Source: Parapristionchus giblindavisi
Taxonomy: Eukaryota; Nematoda; Chromadorea; Rhabditida; Diplogasteridae
DNA length: 64,000 nt
Assembly (NCBI GenBank): GCA_943737045.1
Contig: CALSFV010000266.1
Span: forward strand, 186,001 to 250,000
Reading direction: 5' to 3'
Within the stretch, counting starts at the first letter, position 1. The number at the start of each line of letters is the position of its first letter. Both the position numbers and the translations under genes were made by a program. Below are positions 1 to 11,600 of the stretch, in pieces. The notes below the pieces were generated by a model. That model was not told the DNA's origin. It ran no database searches and saw nothing but the letters and a program-made list of their open reading frames with translations.

Positions 1-214
1 CGAGCTGAGCTTCGAGAAAATCGATATTGAAATTCGACTAGTTGATTCGAAAATTCACATTTTATCTACCTTATCTACTATATCACAACAGCAGTTGTTT
101 GGATAATTGCTATATGAGTTCATGTACTTATTATGATGGTATGTGTAGGAATCCACACTAATTTCCGAATCAACTAGACGATTTTCAATATCGATTTTCT
201 CGAAGCTCAGCTCG
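1..214. repeat. Inverted-repeat (MITE-like) element
   Basis: The first and last ~48 bases are near-perfect inverted repeats (CGAGCTGAGCTTCGAGAAAA at the left, its complement ending at 214). The spacer of about 115 bp is A/T rich with no ORF. The left end may continue outside the window. No transposase is visible, so this is called only as a short non-autonomous element. Confidence 0.75.
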
Positions 215-817
215 ATTGGGTAAATTTGGAAAGCGGATTCGTAATCAGCATCGAAAACTGATTCTATTCATGCTATTGCCATCTTATATGGCCAGGACAA
301 GTTGGGAACGTTCCCTTGTAAGAAAATGTTCTTTGTGTAGAAAAAATCTATATTTATTACTGTTTTATGCAATTCTCCAATATATTTTTTTATTGAACGC
401 ATGTAATCACTTATAGATGTGGCACCGACTACATTCAGGATGGTTCATCGACTGAGGTCACTGGCATAATCTGCGACTCAATCCACATCGACTCTCCATA
501 ATTGTGGATGATCTTTATTTTTGATGTTATATTTTGAATTGCTAATATATGTATCGATTGTATTTATGTATTAAAACGGCCCATTACTCACCATTTTCCT
601 TTTTCGTGTATTCTCGTAGTGTAAAACTTCCCAAGATCGTCTTACTTGCCCTAATATACTTGTCCATTATTTAAATGTTTTCTTGATCATCCAATTTTGC
701 GATAAAAAAGTTTGCATTGTGTTAGCAGAAGTTTGTTTATTAATACACTTCACTTTACTGCCGTGGAAGGCATTTATAATGAGTGAAATTATTTTTTTAA
801 AATTAGTTCGTGATTCA
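215..817. other. Intergenic, no recognisable feature
   Basis: A/T-rich sequence with only short chance ORFs. I see no exon-like codon bias, splice-flanked coding block or RNA gene here. Confidence 0.5.
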
Positions 818-989
818 CATATTTGACGAAATGCATTACAGTATACCACACCACTACCCGTAGATTTGCGTTTAACTAGCCGTAGACTTACGCACCACTT
901 CCCGTAGACTTGCGTTTAACTAGCCGTACACTTGCAAGTCTACGGCTAGTCTGAATGAGAAGTAAACTACTAGTCTGGAAATACCAGAG
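818..989. repeat. Dispersed repeat related to 16,377-16,583
   Basis: Shares the block ATGCATTACAGTATAC and the end GAAATACCAGAG with the element downstream of the ERp44 gene. It contains two direct copies of a CCCGTAGA(C/T)TTGCGTTTAACTAGCCGTA module. Probably a decayed member of that MITE family. Confidence 0.55.
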
Positions 990-1422
990 AAGAAGAAAGT
1001 AAAATTGTGTGATAAGAAAAAACTCACTTCACGATAAGTAGAATTGTCGCTAATGTACTGTTGAATGTGCTCGGTTCATTTTCCGAAACGTCGCTTTTTG
1101 GTGGTGCATGCTTTGCCACGAAGAATTTCAACCTTTCTTTCTTATCTTTTCGCGTTTTCCTTATTGTAAAATTTAATTTGAAATAGTGAATAATTCTCTT
1201 GAATGATGATATTCTTTTGTCCGTAGTCAGGACATGTCCATAACCTTTCCATATTTGTATGACTAGATCTTATGCTGACGCGTCTTTAACTTTCTCGCCC
1301 AAGTCAAGTCCACTCTTGATAAGGAGACGTCTCTCAACGCATACCCTCTGGTCGTTTGATCGATATATTTTCATACAATTTGAGTGATACACGGTGTGCC
1401 CTCTAGAGGAGTTCTCACTTAA

Positions 1423-1616
1423 CCGTATAGGACGGACAAACCAAATGACCGCGGTTGTTTGGTTCGTCCGTCCTGTAGCGTACAGGACGGACGAACCAAA
1501 TGACCGCGGGTAATTTCAGTAGATCGGAAAATGTAACACTATCGGAACAAAAAAATGTGTTGTTGTGAAATTTTATCGACCGCCATTTTGCGGATTATGT
1601 GTTATTTCTTGTTTTG
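1423..1616 (+). repeat. Inverted-repeat element, GGACGGAC/ACCGCGG family
   Basis: Internal hairpin built from GGACGGACRAACCAAATGAC and its complement, followed by a unique arm containing ACACTATCGGAACAAAAAAA. The same sequence lies inverted at about 6,023-6,215, so the two copies flank roughly 4.4 kb in opposite orientation. Confidence 0.6.
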
Positions 1617-1712
1617 TAGACTCCTGTTCGATGTTTCTGTAAGGGAATGTATGAAACTGCTACGGTTAATTGATTTTCGTAGCTAAAGGGATCTTGTATA
1701 AGCAATACTTAA

Positions 1713-1855
1713 CCGTATAGGACGGACGACCAAAAAGACCGCGGTCATTTTGGCCGTCCGTCCTATACGCTACAGGACGGACGACCAAAATGACCGCGGT
1801 CTTTTTGGTCGTCCGTCTTGTAGCGTATATGGCGGACGACCAAAATGACCGTGAA
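1713..1855. repeat. GGACGGACGACC palindromic repeat
   Basis: Three alternating copies of GGACGGACGACCAAAA(T/A)GACCGCGG and its complement. Short ORFs here are by-products of the repeat. A shorter relative lies at 4,996-5,085. Confidence 0.6.
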
Positions 1856-1934
1856 CAGCGGGATGCGGCGGCCATTTTCACACTATTCGCACAAAAAAGT
1901 GTTCCTACGTGTATTTGTATTATTGCCATGCATA

Positions 1935-2770
1935 TTTTCATCCTATCACGGATCTCCTGTATGAATGAAAGAGGTCACACGACCGTTTTAATTTTTTCTC
2001 TCCGATTTGGATGATAATTGTTACATTAATAATAACGAGAGAAAGGAGAAAGCCTAGCCACTTGTTTTCGCAAAATTTGCATTTTTATCGATTTCGTGAT
2101 CTGCCACTTTGGGGAGCCATATCTCACTCAAATATTGACCTACAGCGCGAAATTGTTTCACTCAATATCGATCCTGAGAGCTATTTTCATTAAAAATATA
2201 TGTCGTATCTCCTCTCTCTTCATTTTTATGCAAATTCGCAATTAAGGTATACAAATCGAAGGCTCTCAAAGAGCTCTACAAAATGACCTAGTAATACAAG
2301 TCATGAAATTTGACAGTTTTCAAGATGTGCTAGAAAATCCGGATTCCCTCTGAGGATCGATATTGTGTGCAGCGAATTATGACATTTGAAATATGTTTGT
2401 TCCTCAATTCAAGGAAGGGAAATCAGAATCCCGAATAAAAATTGTACCGTTTGTGAGTTTTTTCCATGAAAAATTGTAGAAGATGGCGTTTTAGCAACAT
2501 ACATTTAGTTGTGTAACGTCAAATATTAGTTTATTTCGAGTCAATTGAAATAAATTTACTCACTGTAGGTCAATATTTGAGAGAGATAGTCCCCAAAGTG
2601 GTAGATAAAAAATCGATAAAAACGCAAATTTGGCGAAAACAAGTGGATAGGCCTTCTTCTTGCCCTCGCTATGATTAATGAAAAAAAGTATCATCCAAAT
2701 CGGAAAGAAAAAATTTAAAACGGTCGCAAAAGTTTTTTTTCTTATTTTCATGCATTTTTTACAGGAGTTC
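1935..2770. repeat. Foldback element of about 0.8 kb
   Basis: Left-arm blocks around 1,966-2,160 (GACCGTTTTAATTTTTTCTC; CACTTGTTTTCGCAAAATTT; CAAATATTGACCTACAG) recur as imperfect complements between 2,564 and 2,760, centred near 2,350. No coding content seen. Confidence 0.6.
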
Positions 2771-2864
2771 CGTTCTATAATGTTGCATCATAAAATGGCA
2801 AATTGTTCACTTTTTTAAATCGTCGTTTTTACTTTGTTACCTTGGCTCTGCTTTCCTTTTATCA

Positions 2865-3587
2865 CACTGAGAGCAAACTTACCTGGCAAATCGTTCGCCA
2901 CTCCCATTTGCCTGGTAAACGATTTGCCAGAAATCTGGAGTGGCCCATTTCGGGCAATCGATTTGCCCGCTTTATGGCTATAGGATTATATGTTTCTTTG
3001 AAAAGACTACGAGTTCTGAGCTATGTGCAAGGGTGTCCTGGTAGCGCAGTGGGTAGGGGGCTTGGCTAGTTCGCGGTGGGTTGGTGGTTCGGTTCCTTGT
3101 ATGTACATTTCCACTTATTCATGGCGATCTGAAATTGTCACATCAGCATGTGATCCTTGATTTCTTATTTTTCATTTTTGCTGATTTTTCTGCTGTTAAT
3201 GAAAGTCAGTGGGTTACTTTAGTGAAATACTCAAGCTATCATGAGAGAAGAAAGATGATTTGGACTGCCAAAAGCCAATAAATTTAAAGTATACTATGTG
3301 TTTTCAATACGATTCTACTAGAGTAGAACAACAATAGCTCTATCAAGTTATATAACGAAGTTTTAAAGCTGCAAAAGATTTGTGCTCCAAGTGGGAATCG
3401 AACTGGCGTGGGTGAGCAGCGCCTTCCCTGATTTCCGACAACGGGGTATCGATTTGCCCGTATTTGGGCGAAACATAATAGCCCAAATTCTGGCTAAAGA
3501 GATTCGCCCGAATACGGGCAAATTGTTACATGAGTTCCCCGATGGGGCAAATCATTTGCCCGAATATAGGTAACTTTGCTCTCATTT
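2865..3587. mobile_element. Non-autonomous DNA transposon with two tRNA-like cores
   Basis: Ends are CACTGAGAGCAAACTTACC at the left and an imperfect complement (GGTAACTTTGCTCTCA) at the right. Subterminal regions repeat (G)GGCAAATCGATTTGCCCG. Inside are a + strand tRNA-like module at about 3,028-3,100 and an inverted one at about 3,385-3,445. A relative with the same left end lies at 49,010-49,201. Confidence 0.6.
3028..3100 (+). other. tRNA-derived (pol III box A/B) module
   Basis: TGGTAGCGCAGTGGGTAG resembles a tRNA D-arm/box A, and GGTTCGGTTCC 48 bases on resembles box B. The acceptor stem does not pair, so this is a tRNA-derived SINE-like module and not a working tRNA gene. Confidence 0.5.
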
Positions 3588-3800
3588 GCTGGTCTTTTGT
3601 GGACTTTAAAAAATGGATTGCTTGTGTTTATTATTCTTGATCAATTTTTCTTTTCTAGATTTATCGGAAAATAACAATCATCACGCATATATCATTTTAA
3701 TCTTTTTGTACCTATTTAGTCGAATGCTCATTATAGACACTAATTAAGGCCATCCTGTCTTTAGCAAATAAACAACTTTCTATAGCTAAAGAGGATCATA
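3588..3800. other. Intergenic, nothing recognised
   Basis: A/T-rich spacer between the transposon and the 97-bp array; no ORF or repeat structure recognised. Confidence 0.5.
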
Positions 3801-4130
3801 AAGTAATTAAGTGGATCAATAGAGTAGTGCGGATACTAAGCCTAAGCAAACCTTAACTAAAGAACTCTGCTGATTGTGAATAGAAACTTAACCGATAAAG
3901 TAATTAAGTGGATCAATAGAGTAGTGCGGATACTAAGCCTAAGCAAACCTTAACTAAAGAACTCTGCTGATTGTGAATAGAAACTTAACCGATAAAGTAA
4001 TTAAGTGGATCAATAGAGTAGTGCGAATACTAAGCCTAAGCAAACCTTAACTAAAGAACTCTGCTGATAGTGAATAGAAACATAATCGATAAAGTAATTA
4101 CGTGGATGAATATATTAGTGCGGACGCCTT
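3801..4130. repeat. 97-bp tandem repeat array A (~3.4 units)
   Basis: AAGTAATTAAGTGGATCAAT recurs at 3,801, 3,898 and 3,995, with a diverged copy at 4,092, giving an exact 97-bp period. The first three units are almost identical. The period is not a multiple of three and the unit carries stops, so it is non-coding. The same monomer forms a second array at 5,715. Confidence 0.9.
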
Positions 4131-4313
4131 GGAATGAGTCGAAGCGCCGTGACAAATAGATAGACGTGCTGCGTGTTTTTTTTTCAGCCCGCAGTTTTCC
4201 TAATTTTATTGTCATCAGAATGAGCACTTGCCCTCTATATATGTAATGTTAGAATGATAAACATACTCAGTCCACAGTAAAACAAAAAGTCCGCAAAAGG
4301 TAAGCAAATGATA

Positions 4314-4879
4314 CACGGACGGGACAAAGGCGGGTCAGCAAATTGCCGCACACTATATGCACGCCACCGCGCGTTTTAGGAACCCCTAATTCGCAGATGC
4401 GGAATTATTTTTGTTTCTTCAAAATTTTGTAGTTTCATGAATTTATTTCGCTTAAATATTTGATGAGGGTGAACACTGAAACAATCTAAATTGCATTGGA
4501 AAAAATAGAGAAGAAATAAGAGTACTGGCAATACGAAGTTTGCTAAATGCAGTGTAAAGTCCTATATTTCGTTATGTCGCGGAATCTCTGTGAATACGAC
4601 TTTTATTAACATTTTGCATATTCAAATATCTTACAGACCTATGGTTCCGTCTGTCGCGTTGACAAAAGCTATCAGCTAGCTCTCACGACTACGAAATTAA
4701 TTATTTTTGAATTTATTCAGTACGATTTGTTTGCTAATTTACGAACATTTTTGAAAATTCCGCCTCTAGAGTTGCGTTTCTGCATTTAGCAATGCCGCCT
4801 AATACCGTAGCTTTTTTGAACTTTGATGTGCATTTGGCAAATGGGGCGTACGTCCTTTTGGCTTGTGTGTCCCGTCCGT
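4314..4879. repeat. Inverted-repeat element of about 0.57 kb
   Basis: CACGGACGGGACA near 4,314 is matched by its complement TGTCCCGTCCGTG at the right end. The interior holds no ORF of interest. Probably a MITE or foldback. Confidence 0.5.
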
Positions 4880-4995
4880 GGATATAATAAAAGGAAATCA
4901 GAGTAAAGGACCAAAAGAAGGTGAAAATTTCGTAACAACAACAACACTATTTATCGTTCCGGAGGCGTTATAATTCCGATCTACGCCAATTATCC

Positions 4996-5085
4996 ACGGT
5001 CATTTTGGTCGTCCGCCCTGTAGTGTATAGGACGGACGACCAAAATGACCGCGGTCTTTTTGGTCGTCCGTCCTATACGGATCAC
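4996..5085. repeat. GGACGGACGACC palindromic repeat, short copy
   Basis: Same motif as 1,713-1,855: GGTCATTTTGGTCGTCCG and its complement around a TATAGGACGG centre. Confidence 0.55.
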
Positions 5086-5231
5086 AATAAGCAATTAGTA
5101 TTTTTGTGTGTGATGTACTATCTCGTTGTCAGATTTATACGTGTCTGTATCCGGCGTACGGCCAAATTGCGGTCATTTTGCTGAATACGTCTTGTCTCCC
5201 GCATGTGCATCGATAGAATCATACATTTTCA

Positions 5232-5400
5232 TACCCTCAAAATATGAGGATTGACCCAGCATATACGGCTCATATTCAGGATCGACCCATGATATTACGC
5301 TCGTTTTACGCTAAAAGTTACAATTTAAGCGAAAGAAGGTATTTTGAGATGCATTTTGGTAAATTGACCCGTCATATTTTGAAAGTCGACCCGCTATACT
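5232..5400. repeat. Degenerate copy of the CATACATTTTC MITE family
   Basis: Contains the family hallmarks ATTTTCATACCCTC, GAGGATTGACCCA and two further GACCC(A/G) blocks, but lacks clean ends and a target-site duplication. Confidence 0.4.
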
Positions 5401-5402
5401 CT

Positions 5403-5672
5403 GGTGTTGAAATCCTTGCATGATCACGAATACAAGTATAATCATGCATTATTCGACATTCCATGCATGATCATGCATGGAATATCCGTGGTTCGTGATC
5501 ATGCATGGATCTTCCGTAATCATGCACGAATTTTCCGTGATCATGCATGGAATGACAGAATCCATGCATGATCACAAATAATCCATGTATATTCCATTTT
5601 TCGAGTATATTCCATGCATGATCATGCCATTAATTGCACGAAATTTACTTGGATCATGCAAGGATTCAAACA
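5403..5672. repeat. Palindrome-rich element made of CATGCATGATCATG words
   Basis: Outer inverted repeats GTTGAAATCCTTGCATGATC and its near-complement GATCATGCAAGGATTCAAAC bracket about ten copies of the self-complementary word TGATCATGCA or close variants. No coding potential. The internal palindromes would let each strand fold in many ways. Confidence 0.65.
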
Positions 5673-5714
5673 CCTGAGTATATATAAATTATGTGAGGTC
5701 GCCGAAAATGTATG

Positions 5715-5945
5715 GATAGAATATTTAAATGGATCAATAGAGTAGTGCGGACTCTAAGCCTAAGCTTTCCTTAACTAAGGAACTCTGCTGAGTGTGAATA
5801 CTAACTGAATCGATAGAATATTTGAATGGATCAATAGAGTAGTGCGGACTCTAAGCCTAAGCATTCCTTAACTAAGGAACTCTGCTGAGTGTGAATAGTA
5901 ACTGAATCGACAGAATATTTAAATGGATCAATAGAGCAGTGCGGG
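5715..5945. repeat. 97-bp tandem repeat array B (~2.4 units)
   Basis: GATAGAATATTTRAATGGATC starts at 5,715 and 5,812, with a GACAGA variant at 5,909; the period is again 97 bp. The monomer shares long blocks with array A (GATCAATAGAGTAGTGCGGA; AAGGAACTCTGCTGA). Confidence 0.85.
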
Positions 5946-6022
5946 CCTAGGCTTTAACGTTAACCAAATGAACTCGATTAATTGATGAGAGTATAAAGCG
6001 ATATTTTTGTCTGTTTGAAAAC

Positions 6023-6215
6023 AAAACAAGAAATAACACATATTCCGCACAATGGCGGTCGATAAAATTTCGCAACAACACATTTTTTTGTTCCGATAGT
6101 GTTAAATTTTCCGATCTTCTGAAATTACCCGCGGTCATTTGGTTCGTCCGTCCTATAAGCTACAGGACGGACGAACCAAACGACCGCGGTCATTTGGTTT
6201 GTCCGTCCTATACGG
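6023..6215 (-). repeat. Inverted copy of the 1,423-1,616 element
   Basis: Reads as the complement of the element at 1,423: AACAAGAAATAACACAT, then TTTTTTTGTTCCGATAGTGT, then the GGACGGACGAACCAAA hairpin. Confidence 0.55.
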
Positions 6216-6390
6216 ATCACGGGAGTTCTCAGCTGAGTCAATAACCCCGATCGAATGGGCTACTTCATTCCCTCATATATTGCTTCATATCATCGCTCTC
6301 TCAATAGTTGTATAGTGAACAATGTACCCCCCCCCCCTCTGACTTCATGAAAGTTTAATCAAATCGTTTTTTTAATTCGCTATTTAAACA

Positions 6391-8620
6391 AATTTAAGAG
6401 ACCGGCTCGGTAAGACTCGAGCATTTTGACCCCCTGCCGGACATTCGCGAGGACTTTCGATCTGGCCCTCAATACTTTCATCATAGACACATACCGGGGG
6501 GAGACCGATGAAAGTTATAGTGAAAATGCCCTTAGGCTCAAACCCGGCTCACATATGTCGCATAAAATAAAAAATTGAAAAATTCATAACTTTTCAATCG
6601 TGATAGCTAGCAGCGTTATTTCTTTTTATTGGTGAATAACATGTCATGCGCCCTTATAAACACAGCTGAGCAGTAATTTCACATCGTTCTGGATATGTTT
6701 TTTCGTGTATGATTTTCCGATTTTTCCTCTTCCATCCTCGTTGAAGAGAGACGGCAAGCATTGACATAGTACATATTGTAGCCCTGACACTTCTGTACAT
6801 GATGGTCACATTCCCTTGGAAATCCAACTTTTCTGAAGCATCGAGAATTGCAACTGAATGTGAGATATGTGTAATTTGCAAAAATCGAAAATTAAATTTC
6901 TTGTAAATCGCAAGAGTAGTAGGTAGCTTTATTATGCCTTTTTACTTGTAGTGATGCGCCTACACAGAAAAAATATTCAAGTAGACTCAGACTAAATTTT
7001 TAAAAATTTTTAAAAATAATTATTTTATTTTTATTTTTTTCAACCCTGACATTGAGTCGACCGTCAAGGCAAGTTGATTCATAGGGCGGATGGTAGCTGA
7101 TGCATGTCCGTTTGCGAAAACAACTGCCACGAAAAGAATCGTCGTTTCGCAGATCTAGAATTTATTTTTTTAATTATCAAACTTGAATATTTATATGTTT
7201 CTTTCACATAAATCGGTTGGAAGGTGGCGTATGGCAACCAAAGCTGTACCATTGTTATCAGTAGGAGTGTACTGTACTGCACTACCGTAACCGTCAGGAA
7301 TCACGAACTAACTTTTTTTCAGTCGACCCATGATTCACAACCATGACCCCGGGTTCATGGTTGATAATAGCTGAGGTCGAAAAATTCATGATGATCCCAG
7401 ACCAAATACTATTTGGCAATATATCAACAGTGAGCCAACTTCTAGTTTTCTGGATACCGTAACCCAAAATACAGTAATCTAGTTACCGTACCCTATAATA
7501 ATGTGGTGAAATTCTCGGAAAATTCAAGTGCGTGCCTTACAATTACTGTAGTTTGGGTTACGGTATCCAGAAAACTAGAAGTTGTCTCACTGTTGATATA
7601 TTGCCAAATAGTATTTGGTCTGGGATCATCATGAATTTTTCGACCTCAGCTATTCTCAACCATGAACCCCGGGTCATGGTTGAGAATCATGGGTCGACTG
7701 AAAAAAAATCAGTTCGCGATTCCTGACGATTATGGTATTCAAGTACAGTTCACTCCCACTGATAACAATGGTACAGCTTTGGTTGCCATACGCCACCTTC
7801 CAACCGATTTATGTGAAAGAAACATGTATTTTTTCAAGTTTGATAATTAAAAAAATAAATTCTAGATCTGCGAAACGACGATTCTTTTCGTGGCAGTTGT
7901 TTTCGCAAACGGACATGCATCAGCTACCATCCGCCCTATGAATCAACTTGCTTTGACGGTCGACTCAATGTCAGGGTTGAAAAAAATAAAAATAAAATAA
8001 TTATTTTTAAAATTTTAAAAAAATGTAGTCTGAGTCTACTAGTATATTTTTTTCTGTGTAGGCACATCACTACAAGTAAAATGACATAATAAAGCTACCT
8101 ACTACTCTTGCGATTTACAAGAAATTTAATTTTCGATTTTTACAAATTACACATATCTCACATTCAGTTGCAATTCTCGATGCTTCAGAAAAGTTGGATT
8201 TCCAAGGGAATGTGACCATCATGTACAGAAGTGTCAGGGCTACAATATGTACTATGTCAATGCTTGCCGTCTCTCTTCAACGAGGATGGAAGAGGAAAAA
8301 TCGGAAAATCATACACGAAAAAACATATCCAGAACGACATGATATTACTGCTCAACTGTGTTTGTAAGAGTGCATGACATGTTATTCACCAATAAAAAGA
8401 AATAAAAGTCCTAGCTATCGCGATTGAAAAGTTATGAATTTTTCAATTTTTTATTTTATGCGACATATGTGAGCCGGGTTTGAGCCTAAGGGCATTTTCA
8501 CTATAACTTTCATCGGTCTCCCCCCGGTATGTGTCTATGATGAAAGTATTGAGGGCCAGATCGAAAGTCCTCGCGAATGTCCGGACCATGCTCGAGTCTT
8601 ACCGAGCCGGTCTCTTAAAT
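6391..8620. mobile_element. Large foldback element, arms ~1.1 kb
   Basis: TTTAAGAGACCGGCTCGGTA at the left end is matched by TACCGAGCCGGTCTCTTAAA at the right end. The complementarity continues through the arms (ACCCGGCTCACATATGTCGC near 6,541 against its complement near 8,460; CAGACCAAATACTATTTGGC near 7,397 against its complement near 7,605). The centre of symmetry is about 7,505. No transposase ORF. Its right end is only 48 bp from the ERp44 start codon. The nested TACACAGAAAAAA words at 6,960 and 8,050 suggest one inverted-repeat element inside another. Confidence 0.85.
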
Positions 8621-8640
8621 ATGATCCTCTGAATTCCCTC

Positions 8641-8647
8641 TTTGCAG
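8641..8647 (+). other. Probable trans-splice acceptor of the ERp44 gene
   Basis: TTTGCAG lies 20 bases upstream of the start codon. In nematodes an acceptor with no upstream exon just before the ATG usually marks spliced-leader addition. No spliced leader sequence was found in this window. Confidence 0.55.
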
Positions 8648-8667
8648 AAGCCTCGCGGCAACTCGAC

Positions 8668-11600
8668 ATGGCACCGAGTGCTACAGCGGCTACATGGCTG
8701 GCTTTGGTAAGAACATCTCCTTTTTATCTATTTATTTATTTTTATCTACTTTGGCATAATCCGTTGACCGCCTTTGTCCTAATTGTAAGGATTTTAGGCT
8801 TTTTGAATTTGCAGTTCTATTGAATTTGTATTCCTCTTATATTTCCCATGAACATTTCTGGGGACTTACGGGGACATTGCTTGCTATCTCGAATATGGAC
8901 GAAGTTTCCATGGCATTTATGGGATACAGTGAATGAGAGATGCTATGGGGCGGAAATGGAGGAAGATGAAATGCGTCCATATTATTATTATACATTATTT
9001 TTATCGACATTCTCAGCATGAAAATGTCAAATACATAGAGCAAGAATAAATAGGCCATGGAATACTCTGAAGTTGAAAGAGAGTATGATTGGGATTGATT
9101 GAAGGTGAAAGCAGGATAGAAGGTATAGAGGGAAGTGTACGTGACATACATTGCCATACCCTCGCAGTGCGAGGATTGACCCACTATATAAGGCCCATTT
9201 TAGGCCACTTGATAAAAAAGGAAGCTAAAAATGACGATTTTTAAGTATAAATAATGAATTTTGTGAATCAACCCACCCTATTTCGAGAATTGACCCACTT
9301 TATAAAAGTAAACGGCGAGGGTACCGAAAATGTATGTGTACGTGATGAATCAGCGGCTTGTCATTGCCAATGTCATTGGCTATGCACAGTATTCTGGTCC
9401 AAGCCATTTTTCTTCCAAAGCAAGACAAAGGAGAGACCATTGTATTCGAGAGAGTTTGTATGTTGAGCGGTCGTTCTTGCTTTGAAAGTCGTGAGAACGC
9501 TGTGTATGACAATGGTGTTACATGATGATGTCATTGTTACATGAACTTATGCATCAACCCATATTTATATAAAGCAAAGAATGACACAAACCATTGATGG
9601 TCCATTTAACCATGTATTTCATTGTCAGATTCTGGCCTTCCTCTCATGTCTCGTCGACGCTGAGGTCGTCCAGGTCACTGGCGGCAATCTGGACGAAGTA
9701 CTCAGTATGTTTAAATAAATTAATTTTATTTAATTTTTGTTTAAATTAATTAATTTTAAGTTGAATATCATTAATTTTGCGAGGAGCCACTTTGTGTGGT
9801 TTTGTTTTTCTCATTATTTCAAGGATTATTAAAATCTAAACTGAAAAAAGTATCTGGATCGTAAAGCTTTGCGACATTTTTGAATAAAATTGGGGCATTT
9901 CTTTCAATCTTGCAACAACGCTCGATCCATTCGATATATCCTAATCCAATCGTTTTTGTTTACCTTCCAATTATTCTGTTCCGTTCTTTTCGTGCCAAGG
10001 CCACATCCTTTGCGATAATTGCAGACATACATTTTCGGTACCCTCGCCGTCTATTTGTATATAGTGGGTCAATTCTCAAAATAGGATGGGTTCATTCACA
10101 AAATTTGTTATTTTTCGCTTAAAAATCGTCATTTTTAGCCTCCTTTTTATATAGTGGCCTAAAATGGACCTTATATAGAGGGTTAATCCTCGCATTTCGA
10201 GGGTATGGCAATGTATGATTGCTATAGGCGGGCACGCTGGGGGAAAGGCTGTGCGCAAACCGGGAAATTGTAAGGCAAGGCTAGTGCATGGCCTTTTTTT
10301 GCAGATTTGACTGGAAATTTTCCAATCTTTGCGAGGCAAAGCTATGCGCAAGGGAAAGCAAGGCTGTGTGCAAAAAGAATTCGTTTTCATGCGCCGACCT
10401 ATGTATGATTGCGATAATTGCAGAGGGTTCGGAGGTGGCCTTTGTCAACTTCTACGCGGACTGGTGTCGCTTCTCGCAACAGCTCAAGCCCATCTTTGCC
10501 GAGGCCGCCGAGAAGTTCAAGGTGAGAGGATACGGTATACGGTAGAGGGAATGGGAGAGGGTATACGGTAATGATATACGGTGGGAGTAATTTAATTTTA
10601 ATTTAATTTATCATACATTGAATAAATGTGACAACAAGTGATAAATAGAGGGAGTGAATTATGTTTAGGCGAGGGGGTCGGGAGTAGGCTGATTATATGA
10701 TAATAAAGATCTATGGACTTCACCGGTGAACATGAATGAACCAGGGGCCGAAACACCGGGCCGCTCACCTTATACACATTATTTTCAATAATTTGTTCAT
10801 AAATAATAATAATAACAGCCGTTACATCCATCATTTTATAATCTTTAATAGATTATGCTTGCAGGACGTGCCCAGATCTCGCATCGTGTGGGCGGCTGTC
10901 GATTCAGATCGAAATCGTAAGTGCTATCAAATATGAAATATATATAGCGGCATGTCTTATTAATGGAAAATAAATGATTTGATTTGATTTGATTTGTCTT
11001 ACCAACGATGATATTCTTGAGCGCCATTTCTATAAAGATATCTAGAAACTAGAATCCACAGGGTCTGATTGAAAGTTGATTGTTCAGATGACTGCGATAG
11101 TTGATGTGAATGTACTTTACTGTACTAAAGAATAATCAATATACCAATAATATAAATTATAATTTATTGATTTGTTGATTGCAACCTATTATGAATATAG
11201 ACCCATCCTCATCTGATTGTGAGCATCTATTATTTTTTTTCGATTTGATAAAAATTGATGGATTGCCTTGCATTGCAGAGGGCATCGCGGGCAAGTACCA
11301 CGTGAGCAAGTATCCCACGCTCAAGCTCTTCCGCAACGGCGAACTCGTCAAGAAGGAGTACAGGTACGTACCGTACCCATAGGTCGAAAAGTAGGTTATA
11401 AAGTACCAAGTCTGACCGGATTTTTAGCCAAAATTGCACAAAAATCGAAAAACCTGACCAGATCTTTAGCCAAAATTCCACAAAAATCGAAAAACCTGAC
11501 CAGATTTTGAAAACCGATAACCTAGCTATTCGACCTATGACCGTACCCTGCCCTTATTCAAATTTGAATCCCCCGCCACCACCCTGAGCGTCGTTGCAGG

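Noticed and set aside
3801..4130. Regular direct repeats that could suggest a CRISPR array
   Set aside because: Head-to-tail 97-bp tandem units without unique spacers, in a eukaryotic genome.
8837..9184. 115-codon minus-strand ORF
   Set aside because: Lies in ERp44 intron 1 and overlaps a MITE end; no domain or splice context.
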